Positions 1 through 8,003 of a stretch of 64,000 nt of DNA are shown one piece after another (within the stretch, counting starts at the first letter, position 1; every line of letters starts with the position of its first letter). Under the pieces are notes generated by a model. The model saw only the letters and a list, made by a program, of their open reading frames with translations, made no database searches and had not been told where the DNA came from. Location: assembly GCF_018613675.1 (NCBI RefSeq), contig NZ_JAGGPQ010000005.1, positions 124,001 through 188,000 of the forward strand. Direction: 5' to 3'. Origin of the DNA: Arthrobacter sp. ISL-85. GTDB lineage: Bacteria; Actinomycetota; Actinomycetes; Actinomycetales; Micrococcaceae. Both the position numbers and the translations under genes were made by a program.

Positions 1-1
1 T

Positions 2-358
2 CCGCGCAGTTCGGCCCCTGTTGACGGGGATGTTGACTTCCGTTCCGGCCGGCACGTCGCTGGCCTGGCAGTGGATGTTGCCCTGACAGACCTCCGCTTT
101 GAGGGCGGGGTGGCAAGGCATACCCTTTTAGCGGGCGACGGCAGCACCGTGTCGCTCTGGCAGGACGAGTCCTGCCAGTTCGTCCACATCTACGTGAGCA
201 CGGTGTATCCGGGCCGGACCCGGGCAATAGCCGTGGAGCCGATGACTGGTCCGGCCAATGCCTTTAACTCCGGTGACGGTCTCCGCTGGCTGCCTGCCGG
301 TGAGTCTTTCAGCATGGAATGGGGCATCGACTACACGCCCCGCACGGTGGCGCAGTAG
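2..358 (+). CDS. Aldose 1-epimerase family protein, C-terminal part (cut by window edge)
   Basis: The frame is open from the first bases of the window to a stop at 358, so the gene starts outside. The visible 118 residues match the C-terminal beta-sandwich of galactose mutarotase-like proteins, including the VHIYV strand and the late AVEPMTGPANAFNSG block, where the Glu is the usual catalytic base of aldose 1-epimerases. These enzymes interconvert alpha and beta anomers of aldoses in the cytoplasm. An internal GTG at 71 could be mistaken for a start, but the homologous sequence clearly continues upstream of it. Sugar specificity cannot be read from this fragment. Confidence 0.85.
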   Translation, partial: PRSSAPVDGDVDFRSGRHVAGLAVDVALTDLRFEGGVARHTLLAGDGSTVSLWQDESCQFVHIYVSTVYPGRTRAIAVEPMTGPANAFNSGDGLRWLPAGESFSMEWGIDYTPRTVAQ

Positions 359-394
359 TTTGCGTTGGGCCACTGCTGGGGAAGTATGGGCATT

Positions 395-1741
395 ATGACG
401 CCAAAAGAGGACGACGTTACCCTTGCCCATCCAGCGCCGGCCCACCCAGCTCCCGCGCCGGCACCCGCCGCGGCAGCGCCGTTGCGGGTCCTGACTGACC
501 GCGAACTCGACAAGGACATCCCGTACGGTATCCGCATCGCGGCCTCCTGGTCGTGGCGGCTGGGCCTGATCCTCCTGATGGCGGGGGCGCTGGTCTGGCT
601 GCTGAGCCACGTCACCCTCCTGATTATCCCGATCATGGTGGCAGCCCTCCTCGCTGGACTCCTCAGTCCGGTCACGGCCTGGTTGAAGCGGCGTGGTCTG
701 CCGGCAGGCCTGGCCGTCGCCGTGACAGTCCTCGGCTTCATCGGCGTCATCGCCGGTGCGGTGGCCCTGGTGGGCAGGCAACTGGCGGTCGGTTTCGGTG
801 AACTCTATTCCCAGGCGCTCGAGGGCGTCCGGCAGGTCCAGGACTGGCTGTCCGCGGGCCCCCTGCACCTGACGGCCACCCAGATCGACCAGTACATCAA
901 GGAAGCCACCGACGCGCTGCAGAACAACAGCAGCAGCATCGTCAGCGGCGCCCTGTCCTTCGGAAGCACCGCCGGACACTTCGCCGCCGGTTTGCTCCTC
1001 TCGCTGTTCATCCTCATCTTCTTCCTCCTGGAGGGGGACCGGATCTGGGCCTTCCTGGTCAGGATGCTTCCCCGCAAAGCCCGGGCCGCCACGTTCGGCG
1101 CCGGCCACAAGGGCTGGGCGTCCATGGTCAGCTATGCGCGCATCCAGATGTTCGTTGCGGCCGTCGACGCCCTGGGCATCGGGGTAGGCGCCGCGATCAT
1201 CGGTGTTCCGCTGGCCCTTCCCCTGGGCGTGCTGGTCTTCCTCGGTTCCTTTATTCCGGTGGTGGGTGCCCTGTTGACGGGCGTCGTAGCCGTCCTGTTG
1301 GCCTTGGTGGCCAACGGCCCCGTCAACGCCCTGATCATGCTGGCAATCGTCCTGCTGGTCCAGCAGCTGGAGGGCCACATCCTGCAGCCCCTGGTCATGG
1401 GCAAGGCGGTGTCACTCCACCCGGTGGCAGTGATCCTCAGCGTTGCGGCGGGCTCCTATCTTGCCGGCATCCCTGGAGCGCTGTTCTCCGTACCGATCCT
1501 GGCCGTAGCAAACTCGGCCGTTCGCTACATTGCCGCAAGAACGTGGGAACATGAACAGGTGCCGGTAATTGCCGGGCAGCCCATCACAGCCGGAGTGGGC
1601 GGGGACAACACCGTCGAGGACGTTGAGCCGCCGTCTGCATCCGACGCGGGGAGCGGCCCGGTGGCCGGCACTTCATCCGAACACCGTGATGCCCGTACCG
1701 CCTCTCCGGAGGGCGCCGGGGCAGAACCCAGAGGAGAGTAG
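395..1741 (+). CDS. AI-2E family transporter (PerM/YdiK-like membrane protein)
   Basis: A protein of 448 residues with an Ala/Pro-rich cytoplasmic head (about residues 10-30), two to three membrane segments at about 55-128, a polar loop, then a cluster of five hydrophobic segments. This is the two-part layout of the AI-2E/PerM exporter family, whose real substrates are mostly unknown; a role in autoinducer export should not be assumed. The tail after about residue 390 is acidic and probably disordered. I chose the ATG at 395 because GGGGAAG lies 10 nt upstream; in-frame ATG 386 and TTG 365 are alternatives. A homologue sits in the M. tuberculosis neighbourhood that also holds greA, mca and glpX. 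Confidence 0.88.
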   Translation: MTPKEDDVTLAHPAPAHPAPAPAPAAAAPLRVLTDRELDKDIPYGIRIAASWSWRLGLILLMAGALVWLLSHVTLLIIPIMVAALLAGLLSPVTAWLKRRGLPAGLAVAVTVLGFIGVIAGAVALVGRQLAVGFGELYSQALEGVRQVQDWLSAGPLHLTATQIDQYIKEATDALQNNSSSIVSGALSFGSTAGHFAAGLLLSLFILIFFLLEGDRIWAFLVRMLPRKARAATFGAGHKGWASMVSYARIQMFVAAVDALGIGVGAAIIGVPLALPLGVLVFLGSFIPVVGALLTGVVAVLLALVANGPVNALIMLAIVLLVQQLEGHILQPLVMGKAVSLHPVAVILSVAAGSYLAGIPGALFSVPILAVANSAVRYIAARTWEHEQVPVIAGQPITAGVGGDNTVEDVEPPSASDAGSGPVAGTSSEHRDARTASPEGAGAEPRGE

Positions 1742-1744
1742 TCC

Positions 1745-2983
1745 GTGAAGATCCTTGAAACCCTTCCCGTCACACTGGACGATGTCCTTGAGGCGCAGAA
1801 GCTGCTTGACGGGATCATTACGCGGACCCCTGTGGAGTCGTCGCGGGCGCTGGGCGGCATGGTGGGCGGCGAGGTTTTCTTCAAATGCGAAAACCTGCAG
1901 CGCGCCGGCTCGTTCAAGGTACGTGGCGCCTACGTCCGCATGGCGCGGCTCTCCCCGGAAGAGAAAAAACGGGGAGTGGTGGCGGCCTCGGCCGGCAACC
2001 ACGCACAGGGCGTTGCCGTTGCTGCCAAAAGCCTTGGCATCAAGGCCAGAATCTACATGCCCCTGGGCGTAGCATTGCCCAAACTTGCTGCTACCCGCAG
2101 CCACGGTGCCGAAGTCATCCTGCACGGGCACAACGTGGACGAGGCGCTCGCCGAAGCCCAGCGCTACAGCGATGAAACGGGCATGGTCTTCGTCCATCCC
2201 TTCGACAATGTGGACGTGGTGGCAGGCCAGGGGACCGTCGGGCTGGAAATCCTCGAGCAGGTTCCCCACGTTGACACTGTTCTCATGGGCGTGGGCGGCG
2301 GCGGGCTCCTGGCCGGTGTCGCCGTCGCCATCAAAGCCCGTGCAAAGGAACTCGGCCGGGAGATCCGCATCATAGGCGTCCAGGCGGAGAACGCTGCCGC
2401 CTACCCGCCCTCGCTTGCCGCTGACGCCCTGGTGCCACTGAAGAGGGTCTCCACCATGGCGGACGGCATTGCCGTGGGACGGCCGGGACAGCTGCCCTTC
2501 AGCATCATCCGCGAGCTGGTGGACGATGTGGTCACCGTCAGCGAGGACTCCCTGGCCCGCGCCCTGATCTTCCTGCTCGAGCGGGCCAAGATGGTGGTGG
2601 AACCCGCAGGGGCAGTGGGGGTTGCAGCCCTGATGGACGGCAAGATCGAGAACCCCGGGACCACCGTGGCCGTACTCTCCGGCGGGAACATCGACCCCAT
2701 GCTGATGCTCAAGGTCATCCAGCGCGGCCTTTCCGCCGCTGGCCGATACATGACGGTACGGATGATGCTTGACGACCGGCCCGGTTCCCTCGCGACCATT
2801 GCCCGCATCATCGCCGAAAATGATGCCAACGTCACTGGCCTGGACCACACGAGGGTGGGGGGATCCATCAGCATGGGGGATGTCTCCATCACCGTGAACC
2901 TGGAGACCAAGGGCCACCAGCACGGTGAACAGGTCCTCAGCGCACTCCGTGCCGAGGGTTTCCAGCCGATCGTTGTGCATTAG
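1745..2983 (+). CDS. ilvA: Threonine ammonia-lyase (threonine deaminase)
   Basis: PLP enzyme converting threonine to 2-oxobutanoate and ammonia, the first step of isoleucine synthesis or threonine breakdown. The PLP lysine is in SFKVRGAY (Lys58), the SAGNHAQG substrate loop is at about 82-89, and the glycine-rich phosphate loop VGGGGLL is at about 183-189. The last roughly 75 residues form one ACT-type domain (RPGSLATIARII), so at 412 residues this is the short form with one regulatory domain, not the long two-ACT IlvA. The GTG start at 1745 has an AGGAGAG ribosome site and sits 3 nt after the upstream gene, suggesting co-transcription. Confidence 0.96.
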   Translation: MKILETLPVTLDDVLEAQKLLDGIITRTPVESSRALGGMVGGEVFFKCENLQRAGSFKVRGAYVRMARLSPEEKKRGVVAASAGNHAQGVAVAAKSLGIKARIYMPLGVALPKLAATRSHGAEVILHGHNVDEALAEAQRYSDETGMVFVHPFDNVDVVAGQGTVGLEILEQVPHVDTVLMGVGGGGLLAGVAVAIKARAKELGREIRIIGVQAENAAAYPPSLAADALVPLKRVSTMADGIAVGRPGQLPFSIIRELVDDVVTVSEDSLARALIFLLERAKMVVEPAGAVGVAALMDGKIENPGTTVAVLSGGNIDPMLMLKVIQRGLSAAGRYMTVRMMLDDRPGSLATIARIIAENDANVTGLDHTRVGGSISMGDVSITVNLETKGHQHGEQVLSALRAEGFQPIVVH

Positions 2984-2991
2984 GAACGGCC

Positions 2992-3621
2992 ATGGCCGGG
3001 CTGGGTAACGGACTGACGGGCAACGGGGGCGCCCCGGCGCGGCAGATTATTGCCTCGCGCGCCAAGGGCGGGCTGGCAGTGCTGGGTGGCTTCGTGGCCC
3101 TGCTGTTCGCCATCGAAGTGGTCAACACACTGATGATGGGCGCCCTCACCCGGACTTTCGGGCTGCGGCCCAGGACTGCCGACGGACTGCTGGACATTTT
3201 CACCTTCCCGCTCCTGCATGCCAACCTGAACCATTTGCTTTCCAACAGCCTGCCCCTGGTCATCTTTGGCTTCCTCGTGTTCCTCTCCGGGCTGCGCGTG
3301 TTCCTCACCGCGCTGGCCTTCAGCTGGCTTGGCAGCGGGGTGACAGTCTGGCTCATCGGCACGGGTGTCACGGTGGGCGCGTCAGGCCTGGTCTTTGGAC
3401 TCTTCGCGTTCCTGCTGGTGCGCGGGTTCTTCAACCGCAGCTGGCGGCAGATCCTGCTCGCAGTGGTCCTCTTCATGGGCTACGGCAGTATCCTGCTGGG
3501 TGCCCTGCCGTTTGTGGCAGGCTACGTGAGCTGGCAGGCGCACCTGGGTGGTGCCGCGGGCGGGGTAGTGGCGGCACTGCTGCTTCGCCGGCGCCTCCCT
3601 GCGCTCCCGCGGGAACCCTGA
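2992..3621 (+). CDS. Rhomboid family intramembrane serine protease
   Basis: A 209-residue protein with about six membrane helices. The rhomboid dyad is visible: Ser131 in GASGLVFGL and His184 in AHLGGAAGG. The HANLNHLLSN block at 76-85 is the family's upstream His/Asn motif. Rhomboids cut membrane-anchored substrates inside the bilayer; the substrate here is unknown. The gene follows ilvA by 8 nt and ends before a strong bidirectional hairpin, so it is probably the last gene of that transcript. The arginine insert (WR) typical of GlpG is not obvious, as in other short actinobacterial members. Confidence 0.9.
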   Translation: MAGLGNGLTGNGGAPARQIIASRAKGGLAVLGGFVALLFAIEVVNTLMMGALTRTFGLRPRTADGLLDIFTFPLLHANLNHLLSNSLPLVIFGFLVFLSGLRVFLTALAFSWLGSGVTVWLIGTGVTVGASGLVFGLFAFLLVRGFFNRSWRQILLAVVLFMGYGSILLGALPFVAGYVSWQAHLGGAAGGVVAALLLRRRLPALPREP

Positions 3622-3672
3622 CCGCAGGTCCTCCACCCCAACCCCCAGCACCCCCACCCACAGCACAGATAA

Positions 3673-3714
3673 AAGAGCGGCGGCCGCCCCCTGGTGGGGA
3701 CAGCCGCCGCTCTT
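3673..3714. terminator. Convergent intrinsic terminator, rhomboid / greA
   Basis: Perfect 12-bp arms at 3673-3684 and 3703-3714 enclose an 18-nt loop that can fold a second small C/G stem. A-rich bases flank the left arm and T-rich bases the right, so it can serve both the plus-strand rhomboid and minus-strand greA. Confidence 0.85.
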
Positions 3715-3744
3715 CACAGGACAGGCTTCCTGCCTGTCCCGGCG

Positions 3745-4239
3745 CTAGCCGGTGTAGGGCTTGGCGGAGAGGATTTCCACCTTGATGTCCTTGCCGTTCG
3801 GCGCAACGTAGCCGAGGGTCTCGCCCTCCTTGTGTCCCAGGATCGCCGCACCAAGGGGAGACTTCTCGCTGAAGACATCCAGGTCTGAGTCGCCCGCTAT
3901 TTCGCGCGACCCCAGCAGGAAGGTCTCCTCATCGCCGGCGATCCTGGCAACCACGATCATGCCGGGCTCAACGATGCCATCATCGGCAGGCGCTTCACCC
4001 ACATGGGCGTCCCGGAGCAGCACCGTCAGCTGGCGGATGCGGGCTTCAATCTTGCCCTGCTCCTCCTTGGCTGCGTGGTAGCCCCCGTTTTCCTTGAGGT
4101 CCCCCTCTTGCCGCGCTGCTTCAATCTTCTGGACGATCTCCGCCCGGCCTGCGCCGGAAAGGTGGTCCAGCTCTGCCTTCAGGCGGTCAAAAGCTTCCTG
4201 GGTAAGCCAGGCTGCAGATGCGCTGTTGGTGGTAGACAC
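3745..4239 (-). CDS. greA: Transcription elongation factor GreA
   Basis: GreA enters the RNA polymerase secondary channel and stimulates cleavage of backtracked transcripts. The 164-residue length is normal. The N-terminal coiled coil carries the acidic tip: EGDLKENGGYHAAKEEQ at 45-61, with Asp47 and Glu50 as the Mg-coordinating pair. The C-terminal FKBP-like part ends in LGYVAPNGKDIKVEIL. The GTG start at 4239 has a strong GAGGAGAAG site. It lies downstream of the DUF4307 gene on the same strand, separated by 152 nt holding a nested hairpin that may control read-through. Confidence 0.97.
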   Translation of the reverse strand: MSTTNSASAAWLTQEAFDRLKAELDHLSGAGRAEIVQKIEAARQEGDLKENGGYHAAKEEQGKIEARIRQLTVLLRDAHVGEAPADDGIVEPGMIVVARIAGDEETFLLGSREIAGDSDLDVFSEKSPLGAAILGHKEGETLGYVAPNGKDIKVEILSAKPYTG

Positions 4240-4259
4240 GGACTTCTCCTCTAGTGGTC

Positions 4260-4342
4260 CTACAATGCAAAAGACCCCGCCACGGTGGCCACTTGTGGAA
4301 CAGTAACCAGCTCAGCGGGGTAAAGGTATCTCTCCATTGTAG
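4260..4342 (-). promoter_or_regulatory. Nested hairpin / possible attenuator in front of greA
   Basis: Read on the minus strand, outer arms CTACAATG (4342-4335) and CATTGTAG (4267-4260) enclose inner arms ACCCCGC (4321-4315) and GCGGGGT (4280-4274). The inner stem is followed by TCTTTTG, as in an intrinsic terminator, and its loop contains the palindrome GTGGCCAC. It either terminates the DUF4307 transcript or acts as a conditional terminator in the greA leader. Confidence 0.6.
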
Positions 4343-4391
4343 TCAATCCCTTGGAGATAACCCAACAAGCAAGCGTCGAAGATCACGTCCC

Positions 4392-4850
4392 TTACGATGC
4401 CCCGCCGGGAATCCAGCAGCTGTCCACCACGCCGGACACGGACGCCGACTCGGTGCGCAAGGTGACGCGCTGGGCGACTGTCTTGCCGCCGTCGGGCGTT
4501 CCATCCGCCGCTGATGGCGGAATGTCCACCACTTTCCAGCCCACCACCGCAAATTTGGCGTCCAGCGCCTTCACGGCGCACTTGACGGCCTTGGCCGGGT
4601 CCCGGGTGACCTGGAAGTCCACTTCGGCAAGCGTGGCATCGGTGGTGCTGTAACCCACGTCCTTGTATGTCACGCCCGAGAGCGAGTCGGACGTGGTCAC
4701 CCACGCCAGGAAGCCAATTCCCACAAGCAGTGCGACACCGATGGCAGTCCGGGCGGCCGCAGGGGAGAGCCGGCGCTTTTTAGCACCATACCGATTGGCT
4801 AGGCTAGTGTCTGCGGGCGCGGATTGGGCCGGCTGGTCCGGGGAAGTCAC
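4392..4850 (-). CDS. DUF4307 domain-containing membrane protein
   Basis: A 152-residue protein with a short cytoplasmic head, one membrane segment (about residues 33-52, AIGVALLVGIGFLAWVTT) and an outside domain with two cysteines (KCAVKA and DSCWIPGG) that could form a disulfide. The family is found in Actinobacteria beside greA and mca and has no known function. The GTG start at 4850 is supported by a TAAACT box exactly 6 nt upstream and the absence of a ribosome site, so the message is probably leaderless. Confidence 0.85.
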   Translation of the reverse strand: MTSPDQPAQSAPADTSLANRYGAKKRRLSPAAARTAIGVALLVGIGFLAWVTTSDSLSGVTYKDVGYSTTDATLAEVDFQVTRDPAKAVKCAVKALDAKFAVVGWKVVDIPPSAADGTPDGGKTVAQRVTLRTESASVSGVVDSCWIPGGAS

Positions 4851-4856
4851 CAGACC

Positions 4857-4862
4857 AGTTTA
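4857..4862 (-). promoter_or_regulatory. -10 box of leaderless DUF4307 promoter
   Basis: TAAACT on the minus strand, 6 nt before the GTG at 4850. Transcription would begin at or next to the start codon. Confidence 0.6.
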
Positions 4863-4980
4863 GTGCCCTTTCCGCCGGGCTCTTTTGCGGTGGTTACAGC
4901 TGCCGCCGGTCGATTCACCCGCAACCAACATCCGCAAGCTGCCACAAGCCGCGCAAGACAATTAAGGAGCCGTCCCTTCC

Positions 4981-5886
4981 ATGACAGCGTCCAGCAACTC
5001 CCAGGTGCCGCTCCGGCTGCTCGCGGTCCACGCCCACCCGGATGACGAATCCAGCAAGGGCGCTGCAACCATGGCGATGTATGCGGCTGCCGGCGTCGAT
5101 GTCCTGGTGGCAACGTGCACGGACGGTTCCCGCGGCGACATCCAGAATCCCGCCATGGAAGGCGTGCCCCACCCCAAGCGGGACATGGCCGGTGCCCGCA
5201 GGCTGGAGATGCAGCGGGCTGCTGCCATCCTGGGCATCCGCCAGCGGTGGCTTGGCTTCGTGGACTCCGGCCTCCCCGAAGGCGACCCGCTCCCGCCGTT
5301 GCCGGCCGGTTCCTTCGCCACCCTGCCCCTGCGCCAGGCCGCGGCGCCACTTGTCCGGCTGGTGCGGTCCTTCAAGCCCCACGTGATCCTCAGCTACGAC
5401 GAGAACGGCGGCTACCCGCACCCGGACCACATCATGTCCCACCGGGTAGCGGCGGAAGCTTTCCACGCGGCGGGCGATCCGGAACGCTACCCGGAGGCGG
5501 GGGAGGCCTGGGAGCCGAGCAAGCTTTATTACGACCGTGCCTTCAGCCCTGAACGGTTCCGGGCCCTGCACTTTGCGCTGGAAGAGGCGGGCCTGCAGTC
5601 TCCGTACGCTGAGCGCCTGGCGGCGTGGCTGGAGTCCGACGCCGAGGGGCACACTCCGCCTCCTGCGGCACACCCCACCACTACGCAGGTGGACTGCGGC
5701 GACTTCTTCGAAACGCGCGACGAGGCCCTGCGTGCCCACCGCACGCAGGTGGACCCGCTGGGGTTCTTCTTCGCTGTTTCGCCGGATATGCAGCGCCGGG
5801 TCTGGCCGTGGGAAGACTATTCCCTGATCCACTCCCGGGTGCCGTCCCAACTCCCCGAGAAGGACCTGTTCGCAGGGCTAAGATAG
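4981..5886 (+). CDS. mca: Mycothiol S-conjugate amidase
   Basis: Zinc amidase of the MshB/Mca family (301 residues). It splits mycothiol adducts of toxins into a mercapturic acid, which is exported, and GlcN-Ins, which is recycled. Zinc-site residues are visible: His19 and Asp22 in HAHPDDESSKG, and His150 in HPDH. The SSK sequence after the motif (Lys26) is typical of Mca, whereas MshB has a different residue there, so Mca is the better call. The ATG has an AAGGAG site. Its divergent partner is DUF4307 and a small membrane protein follows, the usual actinobacterial order. Confidence 0.95.
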   Translation: MTASSNSQVPLRLLAVHAHPDDESSKGAATMAMYAAAGVDVLVATCTDGSRGDIQNPAMEGVPHPKRDMAGARRLEMQRAAAILGIRQRWLGFVDSGLPEGDPLPPLPAGSFATLPLRQAAAPLVRLVRSFKPHVILSYDENGGYPHPDHIMSHRVAAEAFHAAGDPERYPEAGEAWEPSKLYYDRAFSPERFRALHFALEEAGLQSPYAERLAAWLESDAEGHTPPPAAHPTTTQVDCGDFFETRDEALRAHRTQVDPLGFFFAVSPDMQRRVWPWEDYSLIHSRVPSQLPEKDLFAGLR

Positions 5887-5899
5887 ACGGGCAGGCTAT

Positions 5900-5916
5900 T
5901 TCTATCTTGCATAGAA
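5900..5916. promoter_or_regulatory. Inverted repeat TTCTAT-N5-ATAGAA
   Basis: Perfect 6-bp arms around a 5-nt spacer in the AT-richer 97-nt gap between mca and the small membrane protein gene. It may be an operator or part of a promoter; no protein can be assigned. Confidence 0.3.
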
Positions 5917-5983
5917 GACAGGCGCGGCGACGGCCCGTTCCTTTCCCGTCCTGCTGCATCCGTTCCACCAGAAGGTATTAACC

Positions 5984-6325
5984 GTGCATTCTCTGCTTCT
6001 CCGCCTCGCCACCACGCCGAGTCCGCTGCCCACTCCGACGCTCCGGGACGGAATATCCGAGGACCAGGTAACGCCGGGCCTCCTGGGGTTCATCATGACG
6101 GCCTTCTTCGTGGTGGCCACCGCCCTGCTCATCGTGGACATGGTGCGCAGGATCCGCAGGGTCCGCTACCGCGCGCAGGTGGAGGAAGAGCGCCTCGCGG
6201 CCGCTGCCGCGGCAGACATTGACGCAGCGGACGCCCAGGACGGGCTCGACGGCGGAACGGACCCGGCAGCGCCGGACGCCAATGGAAACGGCCCGGCAGG
6301 CGGGCTTTCGCGGCCGCGCGAATAA
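5984..6325 (+). CDS. Small single-pass membrane protein next to mca (unknown function)
   Basis: A 113-residue protein with one clear membrane helix (about 33-52, GLLGFIMTAFFVVATALLIV), then a basic stretch (RRIRRVRYR), a likely coiled coil (QVEEERLAAAAAAD) and an acidic, Gly/Asn-rich tail. This places the tail in the cytoplasm. Similar small proteins commonly follow mca in Actinobacteria, but no role is established. The GTG start at 5984 has GAAGG about 8 nt upstream. Confidence 0.75.
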   Translation: MHSLLLRLATTPSPLPTPTLRDGISEDQVTPGLLGFIMTAFFVVATALLIVDMVRRIRRVRYRAQVEEERLAAAAAADIDAADAQDGLDGGTDPAAPDANGNGPAGGLSRPRE

Positions 6326-6349
6326 AGCAGTTTCGCGGGTGACGGAGGC

Positions 6350-7093
6350 TTAGGCAAGGACCGCCAGGGCGATCGCCCCGAAGTGGGCTGCGAAGGCAAA
6401 CACGGTGAACGCGTGGAACAGTTCGTGGAAGCCGAAGTGGTAGTAGCTGAAATTGGGCTTTTTCAGCGCGTAGAAGACAGCGCCCGTGATGTAGAGGACG
6501 CCTCCCACGCAGATCAGCACGGCGGCGGGAACGCTTGCCTGGAAGAACTGCGGCAGGTAGAAGAGCGCGCCGCACCCGAGGGCGATGTAGATGGGAACGT
6601 AGAGCCAGCGCGGCGCGTCAGTCCACAGCAACCGGAACAGCACTCCGAGGATGGCCCCGGCCCAGATCACCCACAGCAGCACCACCGCCTGCTGGCGTTC
6701 CAGGAGTGTCCACGCCAGTGGCGTGTAGGTGCCGGCGATCACCAGCATGATGTTGGTGTGGTCCAGTCGCTTGAGGACGAGCTTGACCCGCGGTGACCAG
6801 TTGCCGCGGTGGTACACGGCACTGACGCCGAACAGTAAAACGCCGGTGGCAGCGTAGATGGCAGACGTGATCCGGCGGTCCGCCGTGGGGGCGAGGACAA
6901 CCAGGATGATTCCCGCGGCGAGGGCCAGCGGGGCCGTAACGGTGTGGATCCAGCCGCGCCACTTGGGCTTGATCATGAGAAGTTCCGCAAGGCGGACCGC
7001 GGCGTCATCCACTGCGGTGGGCTCCTGGTCCGCGCCTTCACTTCTGTCTTCCGGCCGGGGCGCCGGGGAGGCCTGCGGAGAGTCACTGTCCAT
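6350..7093 (-). CDS. Hemolysin III / TrhA-type PAQR membrane protein
   Basis: A 247-residue protein with seven predicted membrane helices. The PAQR metal-site motifs are present: SAVYHRG in the early loop, RLDHTNI in the middle and FHELFHAFT near the end, with His in each block. The name hemolysin III is historical; bacterial members are linked to membrane lipid homeostasis, and no toxin activity should be inferred. The first 40 residues are acidic and disordered. The start at 7093 has a TATTCT box 6 nt upstream and no ribosome site. A tandem dyad overlaps this promoter. Confidence 0.9.
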   Translation of the reverse strand: MDSDSPQASPAPRPEDRSEGADQEPTAVDDAAVRLAELLMIKPKWRGWIHTVTAPLALAAGIILVVLAPTADRRITSAIYAATGVLLFGVSAVYHRGNWSPRVKLVLKRLDHTNIMLVIAGTYTPLAWTLLERQQAVVLLWVIWAGAILGVLFRLLWTDAPRWLYVPIYIALGCGALFYLPQFFQASVPAAVLICVGGVLYITGAVFYALKKPNFSYYHFGFHELFHAFTVFAFAAHFGAIALAVLA

Positions 7094-7099
7094 GGCACC

Positions 7100-7105
7100 A
7101 GAATA
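7100..7105 (-). promoter_or_regulatory. -10 box of leaderless hemolysin III promoter
   Basis: TATTCT on the minus strand, 6 nt before the ATG at 7093. It overlaps by two bases the dyad that begins at 7104, so a bound repressor would block it. Confidence 0.6.
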
Positions 7106-7137
7106 ACTTACGGACCGGTAAGTTACCGCTCGGTAAC
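7104..7137. promoter_or_regulatory. Two overlapping dyads, probable operator
   Basis: TAACTTAC (7104-7111) and GTAAGTTA (7118-7125) are perfect arms around 6 nt. Overlapping them, GTTACCG (7122-7128) and CGGTAAC (7131-7137) are perfect arms around 2 nt. The repeats lie between divergent promoters of the hemolysin III gene and the cis-prenyltransferase. Confidence 0.65.
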
Positions 7138-7229
7138 ATCCCTTGGAAGCCCTCCCTGCAATGCTGCCTGTCCCGAGGCCGCCCGGGCGGTAGCCTAGGA
7201 TGTGGATGTACGTACGGCAGGAAAGTCAG

Positions 7230-8003
7230 GTGAGTGGACGCGTGGAGTTACCCGGGTTCCTCTATGGCTACTACGAGCGCCGCCTGCTCAAGGACCTCCC
7301 GCGCGACCGCATTCCCCGGCACATCGGCGTCATGGTGGACGGCAACCGGCGCTGGGCCAAGCAGTTCAACGCCCCCACCGCCCAGGGCCACCAGGCCGGT
7401 GCGGACAAGATCCACGAATTCCTGGGCTGGTGCCAGGAACTGGGCGTCAAAGTGGTGACGCTGTACATGCTGTCCACGGACAACATGAACCGCTCCAGCG
7501 AGGAACTCGACCTCCTGATGGGCATCATCGCCAACACCCTGGACCGGTTGGACGAGGACGCAAACATTTCCGTGCATGCCATGGGTGCCCCTGAGCTGCT
7601 GCCGGACTACCTGGCCGAGCGCCTCAACAAGCTCACCGCCAGGACCCCCGTCCGGGAAAAGATCCATGTCAACGTGGCGGTGGGGTACGGCGGCCGCCGG
7701 GAGATCGTTGACGCCGTCCGGGAACTCCTGCATGACGCCGTCGACAAGGGCATGGACATCGCCAAGCTCGCCGACGACCTGTGCGTTGATGACATCTCGC
7801 GCTTCCTGTACACCCGCGGCCAGCCGGACCCGGACCTGGTGATCAGGACGTCGGGCGAGCAGCGCCTCTCGGGCTTCCTGATGTGGCAGAGCGCTTACAG
7901 CGAGTTCTACTTTTGCGAGGCCCTGTGGCCCGCCTTCCGAAAGGTCGACTTCCTCCGCGCCCTGCGGGATTACGCCGGCCGGCAGCGGCGCTTCGGCGCC
8001 TGA
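7230..8003 (+). CDS. Cis-isoprenyl diphosphate synthase (Rv1086/UppS family)
   Basis: Adds isopentenyl units in cis configuration to an allylic diphosphate, making carrier lipids for wall glycans. The family signature MVDGNRRWA is near the N-terminus, with the substrate Asp, and [15 protein letters not shown] plus EFYF form the isopentenyl-binding end. The neighbours (hemolysin III upstream, PhoH downstream) match the location of M. tuberculosis Rv1086, which makes short Z,E-farnesyl diphosphate, so a short-chain product is more likely than the full C50-55 carrier, but chain length cannot be read here. I chose GTG 7230, preceded by AGGAAAG; in-frame ATGs at 7200 and 7206 are alternatives. Confidence 0.9.
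   Translation: MSGRVELPGFLYGYYERRLLKDLPRDRIPRHIGVMVDGNRRWAKQFNAPTAQGHQAGADKIHEFLGWCQELGVKVVTLYMLSTDNMNRSSEELDLLMGIIANTLDRLDEDANISVHAMGAPELLPDYLAERLNKLTARTPVREKIHVNVAVGYGGRREIVDAVRELLHDAVDKGMDIAKLADDLCVDDISRFLYTRGQPDPDLVIRTSGEQRLSGFLMWQSAYSEFYFCEALWPAFRKVDFLRALRDYAGRQRRFGA

Noticed and set aside
128..1378. A 416-codon minus-strand frame over the epimerase and AI-2E genes
   Set aside because: It is antisense to two well-supported genes and its translation is Gln/Asp/Gly-rich low complexity.
395..1741. AI-2 quorum-sensing exporter
   Set aside because: The family name rests on one E. coli report; no luxS or lsr genes are in the window, so the substrate is left open.
6350..7093. Hemolysin III read as a toxin or defence gene
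   Set aside because: The PAQR motifs identify a membrane homeostasis protein; the name is historical and no toxin partner is nearby.
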